A DNA stretch of 64,000 bases, taken from contig CAWBFN010000001.1 of assembly GCA_963788125.1 (NCBI GenBank), positions 372,001 to 436,000 on the forward strand. The letters run 5' to 3'. The number at the start of each line of letters is the position of its first letter. Position 1 is the stretch's first letter. The notes beneath the pieces were generated by a model. It did not search any database. It saw only the letters and a program-made list of their open reading frames with translations, and was not told the origin of the DNA. The DNA is from Bog-473 sp963788125. GTDB lineage: Bacteria > Actinomycetota > Acidimicrobiia > Acidimicrobiales > RAAP-2. Positions 57,335 through 64,000 of the stretch are shown in pieces. The position numbers and the translations under genes are program-made.

Positions 57335-57880
57335 TTACGTAGCCGACAACGGCGGTGTTACCCCGACGTCGTAGACGAGTCTGTCATCGGCCAGGCGCAC
57401 GCCTTCTGTCGGTACATGGGGAGTAGAGCGGCCGTCGTGCATCAGGTGGGCTACGTCGACCCCTCGCACCAACACGAGATGATCGGCGAGCAAGCGACGA
57501 TGGCAACGCCACCACAGGGACTCACTACACATCACGGTCGGTGAATCGCTCCCGGTGAGTACCAACAACTCCTCGACACCTGCCAAGAAGGCACCAGTTT
57601 CCATGTAGTCGGCATAGGCCCGGAAAGCGTCATTGCGCAGCGCTACGTGCTTTGATCCAGGTACCGGTCGTCGGCGGCCGCCCAGTTCCCGCATCCAGAC
57701 GTAGCGCATTCCCGCCCTTGGCACCCACCGCTCCATCTCTTCACGACCGAACTGAGGGTTGTAACGGCTGCCAGGGAAGGACCGCACGTCAACCACGCAA
57801 TCGACATTCGCCCCGTCGAGCAACGAGGCGAACTCCTCGGCGCTGAGCGTGCCGTGCCCAAATGTGCGGACGGTGGCCAT
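57335..57880 (-). CDS. DUF488-family protein
   Basis: 181 residues. The N-terminus TVRTFGHGTLSAEEFASLL and VVDVRSFPGSRYNPQFGRE is the DUF488 signature; GMRYVWMRELGGRR and the late CSESLWWRCHRRLLADHL (Cys and His residues) complete it. The function of DUF488 is unknown; the conserved Cys/His residues suggest metal or nucleotide handling. A near-leaderless TAGAAC box is 6 bases upstream of the ATG. Confidence 0.85.
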   Translation of the reverse strand: MATVRTFGHGTLSAEEFASLLDGANVDCVVDVRSFPGSRYNPQFGREEMERWVPRAGMRYVWMRELGGRRRPVPGSKHVALRNDAFRAYADYMETGAFLAGVEELLVLTGSDSPTVMCSESLWWRCHRRLLADHLVLVRGVDVAHLMHDGRSTPHVPTEGVRLADDRLVYDVGVTPPLSAT

Positions 57881-57905
57881 GACTTCGTTCTAGCGGATCG
57901 GGGAC

Positions 57906-58165
57906 GTGGTGAGTGCGGCCGACTCATTTGAGTCACGGAGGATTGGCAAGAGGACCAAGCCCGTGCATGCCGTGAGGCGTTCGCAGGGCAAGCGAGCTGG
58001 CCAGGCTCCCTTGCTCCCTGAGGCTGTCCGATTACGAATCGCCTGTGAGCACGCCGAGGGCAAATCCCTTGTGGTCGTTGGTATGCATCCACCTTGGCGC
58101 ACGTGGTCCGCTCCGTCGAAATCGATAACGAGTTGGTCACGCTCAGAGGGACGGCTCTGACGTAA
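57906..58165 (+). pseudogene. Remnant of serine recombinase (resolvase/integrase)
   Basis: The segment SFESRRIGKRTKPVHAVRRSQGK followed by LLPEAVRLRIACEHAEGKSL (quoted in parts: SFESRRIGKRTKPV, AVRRSQGK, LPEAVRLRI) matches the linker and C-terminal part of serine recombinases, where the family has FER..I..RT...AV.R.QG...GRP. After a small deletion and frame change near 58095 it ends as TLAHVVRSVEIDNE with a TAA at 58163-58165, as the family does. The catalytic N-terminal domain is absent, so it cannot act. Confidence 0.6.
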
Positions 58166-58172
58166 TCGTCAA

Positions 58173-58202
58173 CAGGTGGCCAGTCATTTTGGCCATCCAT
58201 TG
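58173..58202 (+). repeat. Half-copy of the repeat's left arm
   Basis: GTGGCCAGTCATTTTGGCCATCC followed by ATTGCC. Shares GTG.CCA and TGGCCATC spacing with the left flanks of copies 2 and 3 and with 59078-59125. Confidence 0.5.
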
Positions 58203-58245
58203 CCGACAGACGTCCCACTCCGCCGAACACGTGACCACATTCGTT

Positions 58246-58341
58246 GGCCATCGATTACCCCCCATCCTTATGAACCTGATTACTCATGGGACTCCGGCAG
58301 GTGCCGCACAAGGACAAGCGATCGTGTAATCGGATAACCCA
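58246..58341 (+). repeat. Intergenic hairpin repeat, copy 3
   Basis: Best-formed copy. Pairings: CGATTAC (58252-58258) with GTAATCG (58326-58332), TCCTT (58265-58269) with AAGGA (58310-58314), ACCTG (58274-58278) with CAGGT (58298-58302). Loop block CATGGGACTCCGG is shared. Lies between the serine recombinase remnant and the GNAT gene. Confidence 0.75.
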
Positions 58342-58425
58342 CTCGTGACTAACTCATGGAATGGCCGAACGATTCCGCACAAACCGGCCTAGGCTCCAAG
58401 CCAGGTCGGCTGTGGAGGCACAAAC

Positions 58426-59022
58426 GTGGAGGCTCGGATTGCAGGACCTGCGGACATCTCGGGGGTCGCAGGCACGCTTGCCGAAGCTTTCTACCTGGAT
58501 CCGGTGTGGAGCTGGGCGTTTTCCGATCCGCTAAACCGGAAGGCCCAGCATTTTGCTTGGTTCCATCTCCTTGTGGGTAGTGCGATCGAGCACCAGTGGA
58601 CATGGATGACATCGAGTTACGAGGCCGTGGCCGTGTGGGTGCCACCCGGATACCCCGAGCTGAGCGCAGCTGATGAGGCCAGGCTCGGGTCAATGCTCAA
58701 GAACATGGTTGGTGAACGCTTCGATCTGATCATGGATGTGTTTGAGTGCTTCGAGGCTGCCCATCCTCGTACTCGTGACCATTTCTACTTGAGTCTGCTC
58801 GGGACCCACACGGACCACCGTGGCTCTGGGATTGGAATGGGTCTACTTGCCGCCAATCTCGCCCGCATCGACGCCGTCAAGATGCCTGCTTACCTCGAAT
58901 CCACCAACCCAGGAAATCTTTTGCGATACGAGTCGGTAGGTTTCAAAGCGTGCGGATCGTTCGATCTTCCAGACGACGGACCCACAGTCACAACTATGTG
59001 GCGTGAGCATTCCCCCAGCTGA
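58426..59022 (+). CDS. GNAT-family N-acetyltransferase
   Basis: 198 residues from GTG 58426. Starts with ARIAGPADISGVAGTLAEAF, a typical first strand and helix, and has the acetyl-CoA pyrophosphate loop HRGSGIGMGLLAANL (Q/R-x-x-G-x-G/A pattern) near residue 140, then LESTNPGNLLRYESVGF. Substrate unknown; the family includes resistance and toxin-acetylating enzymes. It is flanked by repeat copies on both sides. Confidence 0.85.
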   Translation: MEARIAGPADISGVAGTLAEAFYLDPVWSWAFSDPLNRKAQHFAWFHLLVGSAIEHQWTWMTSSYEAVAVWVPPGYPELSAADEARLGSMLKNMVGERFDLIMDVFECFEAAHPRTRDHFYLSLLGTHTDHRGSGIGMGLLAANLARIDAVKMPAYLESTNPGNLLRYESVGFKACGSFDLPDDGPTVTTMWREHSPS

Positions 59023-59328
59023 CGCAATCCAAACCTGCGGACTGATGGCTTAATAGTCACCATTCATGGCGGGCAAGTGTGCCCACCGTAGTTGGCCATC
59101 CGTTACCTCCCGCCTTCACGAGATCGCACTTGGCAAACGATGGGGCGGGAAACTTGGTCGGGGGTCGGTGTGGCGGTTGGGTGCCACCGCACACCGTGAC
59201 CGGCCAGGTGGCCCCTTTGGTCGTTGCTTCAGTGAGGGTGGGGATGTCTCGTGGCAAAAACCGAGGTGGTCACGGACCGAGGGATTATGGTTTGACCCAG
59301 GCTCATCGACAAAAAAACGGGAGTAATC
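59023..59328. other. Non-coding stretch with a partial repeat arm
   Basis: Holds GTGCCCACCGTAGTTGGCC (59078-59096) and CATCCGTTACC just after, a half-copy of the repeat's left arm. A frame ending MSRGKNRGG-type is present but not supported as a gene. Confidence 0.4.
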
Positions 59329-59515
59329 ATGATCCGAACTGTCTTACTTGCCGCATTCATATTCCTCGTGGCCACGTTCCCCGCCAACGTGGTTGCTCAT
59401 GCTTTTCTTCGGAAACCTTCACTTTCACGTGGGGTACTGGGGCATGCTCCCACTAGGGATCGTCGCCTCAATGTTGATCAGTGGATCCAGCGCTAGGGGA
59501 CTTAGAAGAGTCTGA
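59329..59515 (+). CDS. Possible small two-helix membrane protein, one frameshift
   Basis: ATG 59329 follows GGGAG. The first 26 residues are MIRTVLLAAFIFLVATFP plus ANVVAHAF. If one base is removed in TTTTCTTC near 59405, the frame continues GNLHFHVGYWGMLPLGIVAS then MLISGSSARG to TGA at 59513-59515, giving 61 residues with two hydrophobic segments. Without correction it ends at 59496 with a polar tail. The corrected reading is more protein-like. Family not recognised. Confidence 0.4.
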
Positions 59516-59882
59516 CGGGCGCTCGGCCGAGCCAAGACCTCGGCTCTAGACCAGAGCTTGTCAGGATGTAACAGCTCATTATGCATCACCCCCATCTTCA
59601 CGACCGCTAATGACCAATGGGACTCCGGCAGGTGCCGCTCAGGGTCGGTCGTTCAAGTAATGGGATAATACCCATGCCCGCAATCTCTCTGGCATTGGGA
59701 GGGCTCCTTGTGGCCGAGCACTCGGTGATGGGCCACCGATCAGCTTCTTCCAAACTCTCGCAAAATGTCCGACCGAGTGGGCTTTGGCTGGCCTAATGGA
59801 CCAGGTGACCGGGACACCTTGGCGGTCGATTTAGAGAGAACCCTAGACTCAGCAGCCGCATCACTATCGCTGAGGGGTATTC
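59516..59882. other. Non-coding stretch holding repeat copy 4
   Basis: 367 bases before the TSUP permease. Copy 4 of the hairpin repeat is at 59582-59673. The rest shows only short frames without support. Confidence 0.5.
59582..59673 (+). repeat. Intergenic hairpin repeat, copy 4
   Basis: Shares CACCCCCATCTTCA, CCAATGGGACTCCGGCAGG and TGCCG with copies 1 and 3, and ends GTAATGGGATAATACCC. Pairing ACGACCG (59600-59606) with CGGTCGT (59646-59652) is 7 bp and does not exist in the other copies, whose equivalent arms pair in other ways. Outer CATTA (59577-59581) pairs TAATG (59658-59662). Confidence 0.75.
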
Positions 59883-60821
59883 GTGAATATCGATCCGTAC
59901 ATCGTGCTCGGAAGTGCCGTCGTTGGGTTCCTGGTCGGGCTGACCGGAGCAGGCGGCGGGGCACTCATGACGCCAATGCTGATCCTCTTGTTCAATGTGA
60001 AGCCATCAACGGCTATCTCCAGCGATCTCGTTGCCGCCGTCTTCATGCGCCCGTTCGGGGCGGCCGTTCACATATCTAAGAGGACGGTGAACTTCAGCTT
60101 GGTCGGATGGATGGTGGCTGGATCGGTGCCGATGGCCTTCCTCGGTGCCTATCTCCTCCATCTCATGGGGCACACCGAGACGTCACAGACCAACATCGAA
60201 AAGGCATTGGGCGCTGCGCTTTTGGTCGGGGCAGCGGCCATGGTGATCCGATACTTCCTCGACCGTCGGGGAGGCCACGAGCGGAGGGCGGTCGTTCACG
60301 GACTCGTGGTCCGACCAGTCCCTACAGTTGTAATCGGCATGGTCGGCGGCCTGATCGTCGGGATGACGTCGGTCGGGTCGGGGTCCTTGATGATCGTCAT
60401 GCTCCTCTTCCTCTATCCCATGCTTGGTGCCAATCAGTTGGTGGGCACTGACCTCACCCAGGCTGTTCCGTTGACAGCCGCCGCCGCACTCGGCGCCTTG
60501 GCCTTCGGTCACATCGAGTTCTCGGTCACCACGTCGATCATCATCGGGAGTGTTCCCGCCGTGATCGTAGGTTCGTTTATTTCCTCCAGGGCTCCGGACA
60601 GGTACATCCGGCCAGCCATCACCTTCGTGATCTTCGCCTCTGGCCTCAAGTACGTGGGGCTCGGGTCGACCGCTCTTGGCTGGGTCCTGTGTGTGGCCCT
60701 GTTCGCTGGTGCAGCCGTCTGGCTCGCCTACGTACGGCCGTGGCACGATGGTCTGTCGGCTACTTCCGTCGCTCCTGGTGACGGGCACGAAGAAGCGGTC
60801 GGACCCGGACCGTCACCGTAA
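59883..60821 (+). CDS. TSUP-family permease (TauE/SafE sulfite exporter type)
   Basis: 312 residues, eight hydrophobic segments in two halves. The first half has VGLTGAGGGALMTPMLIL, the second MTSVGSGSLMIVMLL and GTDLTQAVPL, the duplicated TSUP motifs. The family moves sulfite, sulfonates or thiosulfate-like anions; direction unknown. It follows repeat copy 4. A putative role in sulfur or metalloid-thiol handling with the nearby redox genes is only inference. Confidence 0.85.
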   Translation: MNIDPYIVLGSAVVGFLVGLTGAGGGALMTPMLILLFNVKPSTAISSDLVAAVFMRPFGAAVHISKRTVNFSLVGWMVAGSVPMAFLGAYLLHLMGHTETSQTNIEKALGAALLVGAAAMVIRYFLDRRGGHERRAVVHGLVVRPVPTVVIGMVGGLIVGMTSVGSGSLMIVMLLFLYPMLGANQLVGTDLTQAVPLTAAAALGALAFGHIEFSVTTSIIIGSVPAVIVGSFISSRAPDRYIRPAITFVIFASGLKYVGLGSTALGWVLCVALFAGAAVWLAYVRPWHDGLSATSVAPGDGHEEAVGPGPSP

Positions 60822-61054
60822 CTGGGGCTTCCGAACACGCCAGTGTGAGAGCGCACGTGGCACCTTGGGCTAGCTGCACGTTGCACCGAGCACCCGATGA
60901 GGGGATCTGATTTTACGTAAAGGGCAACGGTCTCCAGTTCCTCAGCCGTCATTGGGCAGTCACCAGCTCGCCGAGACGATGCTGGTGGTGCTCCGTCCTC
61001 CTCTCAAGGTTCGGCGCACGGTCAACCATATCCAGAGGTGGGAGATCAGCCAGA

Positions 61055-61297
61055 TCAGTCATCCCATTTGACCTGAATCTGGTGACGACCGGCCCCGAGA
61101 GCGGCAGCGACGGCCATTTTGTATCTGGACCCGATCTCCTCCCTGTTCTCATGACGTGGGATACCGGAGCGCACGGTGACGAAGATCGTCTCGCCCCACC
61201 CCGTGCGCATGTCGACACCCGTGAGGACATTGTGTCCCGCTTCCGGCAGCACCTCTGAGAGTCCAAGAAGGACACGCCTCGTTTGATCTGGGAACAT
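61055..61297 (-). CDS. Small soluble hypothetical protein
   Basis: 80 residues from the ATG at 61297, chosen because GGAGGGG lies 3 bases upstream. It has a mixed strand/helix pattern (VLLGLSEVLPE, GETIFVTVRSG, YKMAVAAALGAGRHQI) with no membrane segment or Cys. I do not recognise the family. It lies upstream of, and in the same orientation as, no clear partner; the DsbA remnant ends about 175 bases to the right. Confidence 0.5.
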   Translation of the reverse strand: MFPDQTRRVLLGLSEVLPEAGHNVLTGVDMRTGWGETIFVTVRSGIPRHENREEIGSRYKMAVAAALGAGRHQIQVKWDD

Positions 61298-61471
61298 GGG
61301 CCCCTCCGTTTTGGACAGCCTACGGAGCTGGCTACGGACCACTAGGGCCAGAGGTCCCATTTTGGTCGAACGACGAAAAAAGATCGAGGTGGACATTTAC
61401 GAGGAGGAACACCACGCAGCGTCCGGCTCAATCCTCTCTGCCCTTTCGGGCACCAGTGTGTGGACGGTCCC

Positions 61472-61846
61472 TCACCTCTCGAAACAGTTGGTGAGGAAGG
61501 CATCTAGAACGTCCAAGTTGGGGCTCACCTTGAGATGGCCTGTCCCGTCCTTGGAGATTTCGAGCGAGGGACAAAACGCATCAGTGTCTCCGCAATAAAA
61601 GTGTGGGGAACCCTTAACGCCTCGTGCTGCGCCCTCTTGCCAATCGGCAAGAACCGCTCGTTCGTCGGCAGCACCGAATGATTCAACGCCCGCAGACGTC
61701 GCAATATCCGAAAGCACTTCGGGACACGAAATATCGAGCCCCTCTTCGAAGAGCGCACGGCGGAGAGCGAGACTGACGGCCTCGCCGGTCTTGATGTCTT
61801 TGCTGTAGGCGGCATGGGCACATGCAAGAGCGGGAAGGGTGGTTCG
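61472..61846 (-). pseudogene. C-terminal remnant of a DsbA-family thioredoxin-fold protein
   Basis: In the frame ending at 61472 the sequence reads LPALACAHAAYSKDI, GEAVSLALRRALFEEGLDIS, then ADWQEGAARGVKGSPHFYCGD and FCPSLEI, ending in a predicted helix. This is the helical insert and cis-Pro side (GSPHF) of a DsbA/2-hydroxychromene isomerase-like fold. The N-terminal half with the CXXC is absent. It joins directly to the truncated oxidoreductase near 61846 in a different frame, so a deletion has removed the start of this gene and the end of the other. Confidence 0.65.
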
Positions 61847-63105
61847 ACGGCGCGCTCGCCCACGATATGGCAGCCGAGAATGGTGTGGAGCTGTCGGTCG
61901 ACGACCAGTTTGCAGAAGCCGGTGCGGCGGTCGTCGATTATCGGTCGGGCGAGGGAGTCGAACCGCTCGGTCGCGACGATCACATCGCGGCTGTTGCGGG
62001 CTTTCGCCTCGGTGACCCCGACCGAAGCGTACTCGGGGTCGGTGAAGCTGCCGATGGGGCTGACTTCGGCGGGCAGGATGCTGGTGCTCCCGAGCACGGC
62101 GTTGGTGGCGGCCAGGTAGCCTTCGCGCACTGCCTCGTGGACCACCATCAGATGCCCGGTGATATCGCCAGCGGCGAAGATGTGTGGCGCGGTGGTGCGA
62201 AGCTGGGAGTCCACCCGCACGTAGCCACGCTGGTCGGTCTGCACCCCGGCGGCGGCGAGGTCAAGTCCGGCAGTGTTGGCGACCCATCCGGCCGCCACGA
62301 CGGCTACCGTTGCGTCGATGTGGTCTCGGGTGTCACTTTTGGTGTAGACCAACCGAACGCCGCTGGGGCAGGACTCGAAACGCTCGATGGTCCCTGCCTC
62401 CTCGAGCACCCGGATCCCCGACGCTTGCAACGCACTGCTAACTGCCGCAGCGACGTCGCTGTCTTCGCTCCTGAGGATCCGTGGCGCCGCCTCGAACAGC
62501 GCCACTTGTGACCCGAAGGCGCTGAAGATAGAAGCGACCTGCACACCGGTCGCGCCGGCGCCGATCACCAGCATCGACGGCGGAACCGAGGAGAAACCCC
62601 AAGCGTCGCTGTGGGTGCAAGTCAAGTCGAAGCCGGGCAGATCCAGTCGCCGTGACATGCCACCTGTGCAAATGATGAACTTCTCGGCGCGAACCGGCGG
62701 TGCATGCTCGCTTTCGATCAGGTGCGGGTCGACGAACCGGGCTGCTCCGGCGTGCTCGTAGATATCTATCCCAGACTGCTGGAGCTCTTCTCTTACTACC
62801 GAGTGGGCCCGCACGTCTTCGGTGACCTCTCGGACGCGATCAACCAACCGCTGGTAGTCGAGCTCAGGTTCACCGGCGGTGATGCCGTAGCGCGGTAGTT
62901 GCCTGGCCTCGCGGATCAGGCGCGCCGCGTGGGCCAGGGTGCGCACCGGGATCGGCCCGTCGGTGGCGGCCGTTCCGCCCAGCCCATCTCCCGTTATGAG
63001 CGCGGTCCGAGCTCCCAGTCGCGCCACGCGCAGCGCCGCGATCACACCGGCCGGGCCCCCGCCGACGACCACCACATCGAGATTGTCGTGGCTCGTGGAG
63101 GCCAT
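61525..63105 (-). pseudogene. Truncated pyridine-nucleotide oxidoreductase lacking redox Cys, fused to junk tail
   Basis: From ATG 63105: FAD fold LDVVVVGGGPAGVIAALRVA, then GGTAATDGPIPVRTLAHAA where mercuric and lipoamide reductases have GGTC....C, so both redox cysteines are replaced, which is known in a Cys-less branch. NAD fold LVIGAGATGVQVASIF and FAAGDITGHLM follow. The dimerisation domain breaks off after LGCHIVGERAVE near 61850; the last 110 or so codons are DsbA-gene sequence read in the wrong frame. The protein would lack its dimer interface and is probably inactive. Confidence 0.75.
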
Positions 63106-63118
63106 CGCACCGATTATA
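63106..63118 (-). promoter_or_regulatory. Leaderless TATAAT -10 box for the 63105 gene
   Basis: On the minus strand TATAAT (63118-63113) is followed by 7 bases and the ATG at 63105. It is a perfect consensus -10 with the leaderless spacing seen at 5647, 8400 and 11693. Confidence 0.55.
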
Positions 63119-63262
63119 GGGACGCCAGAGTGCTCGACTCCAACCCCCCGCGGTAGCGTCGCCATAGTATGAAAGATATGGGCTACCGGCAGTTCCTGCT
63201 AGACCAGTGGTGAAGCCAGGCCTTGGCGCGGCGATAACCGAGCGGGCTAAGAAGACGCCCCA

Positions 63263-63907
63263 GTGAACTACAAGTCGCTTGACATCTACTGGGTAATCGA
63301 CACGTTCTTGCTCTTGTTGATCGGGGTGGGACCGAAGATCGCCCTGGTACCTTTCCTAGAGATCACCGCAGCCCTCGATAACAAAACCAAGGCCCTCGTC
63401 GTCCGCAAAATGCTCACCACCGCTGGCGTGGTCTCGCTTCTTTTGGTCGGACTGGGCGAGCTGCTGGCACGACTACTTCACTTCTCGACGGGATCGCTTT
63501 CGGTCGCCGGCGGCCTCATCCTGGTCATCATCGCAACCACCATGGTGCTCGGCACAACCGAGCCAAAGGACAGTCAGGCCATAAAGGGACGCGATCCGCT
63601 TCGTGTCGCCACCTTCCCGCTCGCCGTTCCCTATCTGCTCAACCCTGCGGGCATCGTGACACTGGTGACACTCTCAGCCGAGGCAGACTCGGTGGGCGTG
63701 TTCGCCATGGTGCTGGTCCTGCTGTGCGTGGTGCTCGCTTTGGACGTCGCCGTATTCCGGTGGGCCAACCGAGTCAGCGACCATCTCGATGAGAGCCGCA
63801 TGCTCGTGACCGAAAAGGTCTTCGGGATCCTTCTGGCTGCCCTGGCCGTTCAACTCATTCTGGACGGACTCCACAGCGCCGGCGTCATACACCTGACCAC
63901 GCACTGA
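63263..63907 (+). CDS. MarC/NAAT-family integral membrane protein
   Basis: 214 residues, six hydrophobic segments. N-terminal DTFLLLLIGVGPKIALVPFLEITAALD (quoted in parts: LIGVGPKIALVPF) and the later FPLAVPYLLNPAGIVTLVTL are the duplicated G-P and N-P motifs of MarC proteins. Transport substrate is unsettled for the family; amino-acid uptake was proposed for relatives. GTG start without a strong Shine-Dalgarno. It is the last complete gene; the remaining 93 bases hold nothing recognisable. Confidence 0.8.
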   Translation: MNYKSLDIYWVIDTFLLLLIGVGPKIALVPFLEITAALDNKTKALVVRKMLTTAGVVSLLLVGLGELLARLLHFSTGSLSVAGGLILVIIATTMVLGTTEPKDSQAIKGRDPLRVATFPLAVPYLLNPAGIVTLVTLSAEADSVGVFAMVLVLLCVVLALDVAVFRWANRVSDHLDESRMLVTEKVFGILLAALAVQLILDGLHSAGVIHLTTH

Positions 63908-64000
63908 ACCGGCAGGCGAACAACGTGGCCGTGATCTGGTCGCACGTCTCGATCGGCTGGTCCTAGCTTAGGCGCCGGAGCCGAAGAACGGCGGCCGGGC

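Noticed and set aside
57643..58251. 202-codon minus-strand frame across the DUF488 start and recombinase remnant
   Set aside because: Overlaps DUF488 in another frame and the remnant on the opposite strand; no domain seen.
53115..59673. Repeat copies as integron attC sites
   Set aside because: I do not see the RYYYAAC/GTTRRRY core pair, the centre is conserved rather than the ends, and the recombinase lacks an evident integron-specific insert. A structured site of another kind remains possible.

Overview
The window looks like chromosome of a high-GC Gram-positive bacterium (phylum Actinomycetota). The evidence is gene order: an ANTAR response regulator (pdtaR type) followed by polA and rpsA, then coaE-uvrB-uvrA, then uvrC-rapZ-yvcK and gap-pgk-tpiA-secG, all orders known from Actinobacteria. 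GTG starts, 4-base ATGA/GTGA overlaps and a probable leaderless promoter pattern fit this. Lineage within the phylum is inference; an uncultured or deep-branching group such as Acidimicrobiia is plausible.

Layout. (1) 1-5141: pdtaR, polA, rpsA. (2) 5134-29965: about 25 kb of surface-glycan genes placed between rpsA and coaE. They encode GT-C membrane glycosyltransferases, GT2 and GT4 transferases, a DUF2304 partner, a DUF2142 protein, a mutase-like FAD enzyme, a Wzx/MurJ-like flippase, three acyltransferase-3 proteins (two fused to SGNH domains), two solo SGNH proteins and a 1478-residue AftD-like arabinofuranosyltransferase. Together they can build, flip, extend and O-acylate an envelope polysaccharide. 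(3) 30045-40193: coaE, a DUF222-HNH gene, uvrB, uvrA, nadA and uvrC. (4) 40190-46943: rapZ, yvcK, gap, pgk, tpiA, secG and a peptide-type substrate-binding lipoprotein, nearly all touching or overlapping. whiA, normally after yvcK, is not here. (5) 46985-47071: tRNA-Leu(GAG), after which GC falls and gene density drops.

(6) 47.2-64 kb: a mosaic accessory region. It holds a dead IS30-family element, an esterase, a methyltransferase, a tyrosine recombinase, and an arsenic cluster (arsR divergent from arsI-like lyase, aquaporin, FAD thiol/disulfide oxidoreductase, mycothiol-type arsC). Further on are DUF488, a decayed serine recombinase, GNAT, a TSUP permease, a disulfide-oxidoreductase relative fused by deletion to a DsbA-family remnant, and a MarC-family protein. 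Four copies of a roughly 90-bp intergenic repeat with different but self-complementary stems punctuate 53.1-59.7 kb. This repeat is the most unexplained structure in the window.

Sequence quality: many genes, including uvrA (four sites) and uvrB, carry single-base frameshifts, mostly beside G/C runs, that restore a conserved protein when corrected. I read these as sequencing or assembly indels, not decay, and give whole-gene spans. True decay is argued only for the IS30 transposase, the serine recombinase remnant and the 61.8-kb chimera.
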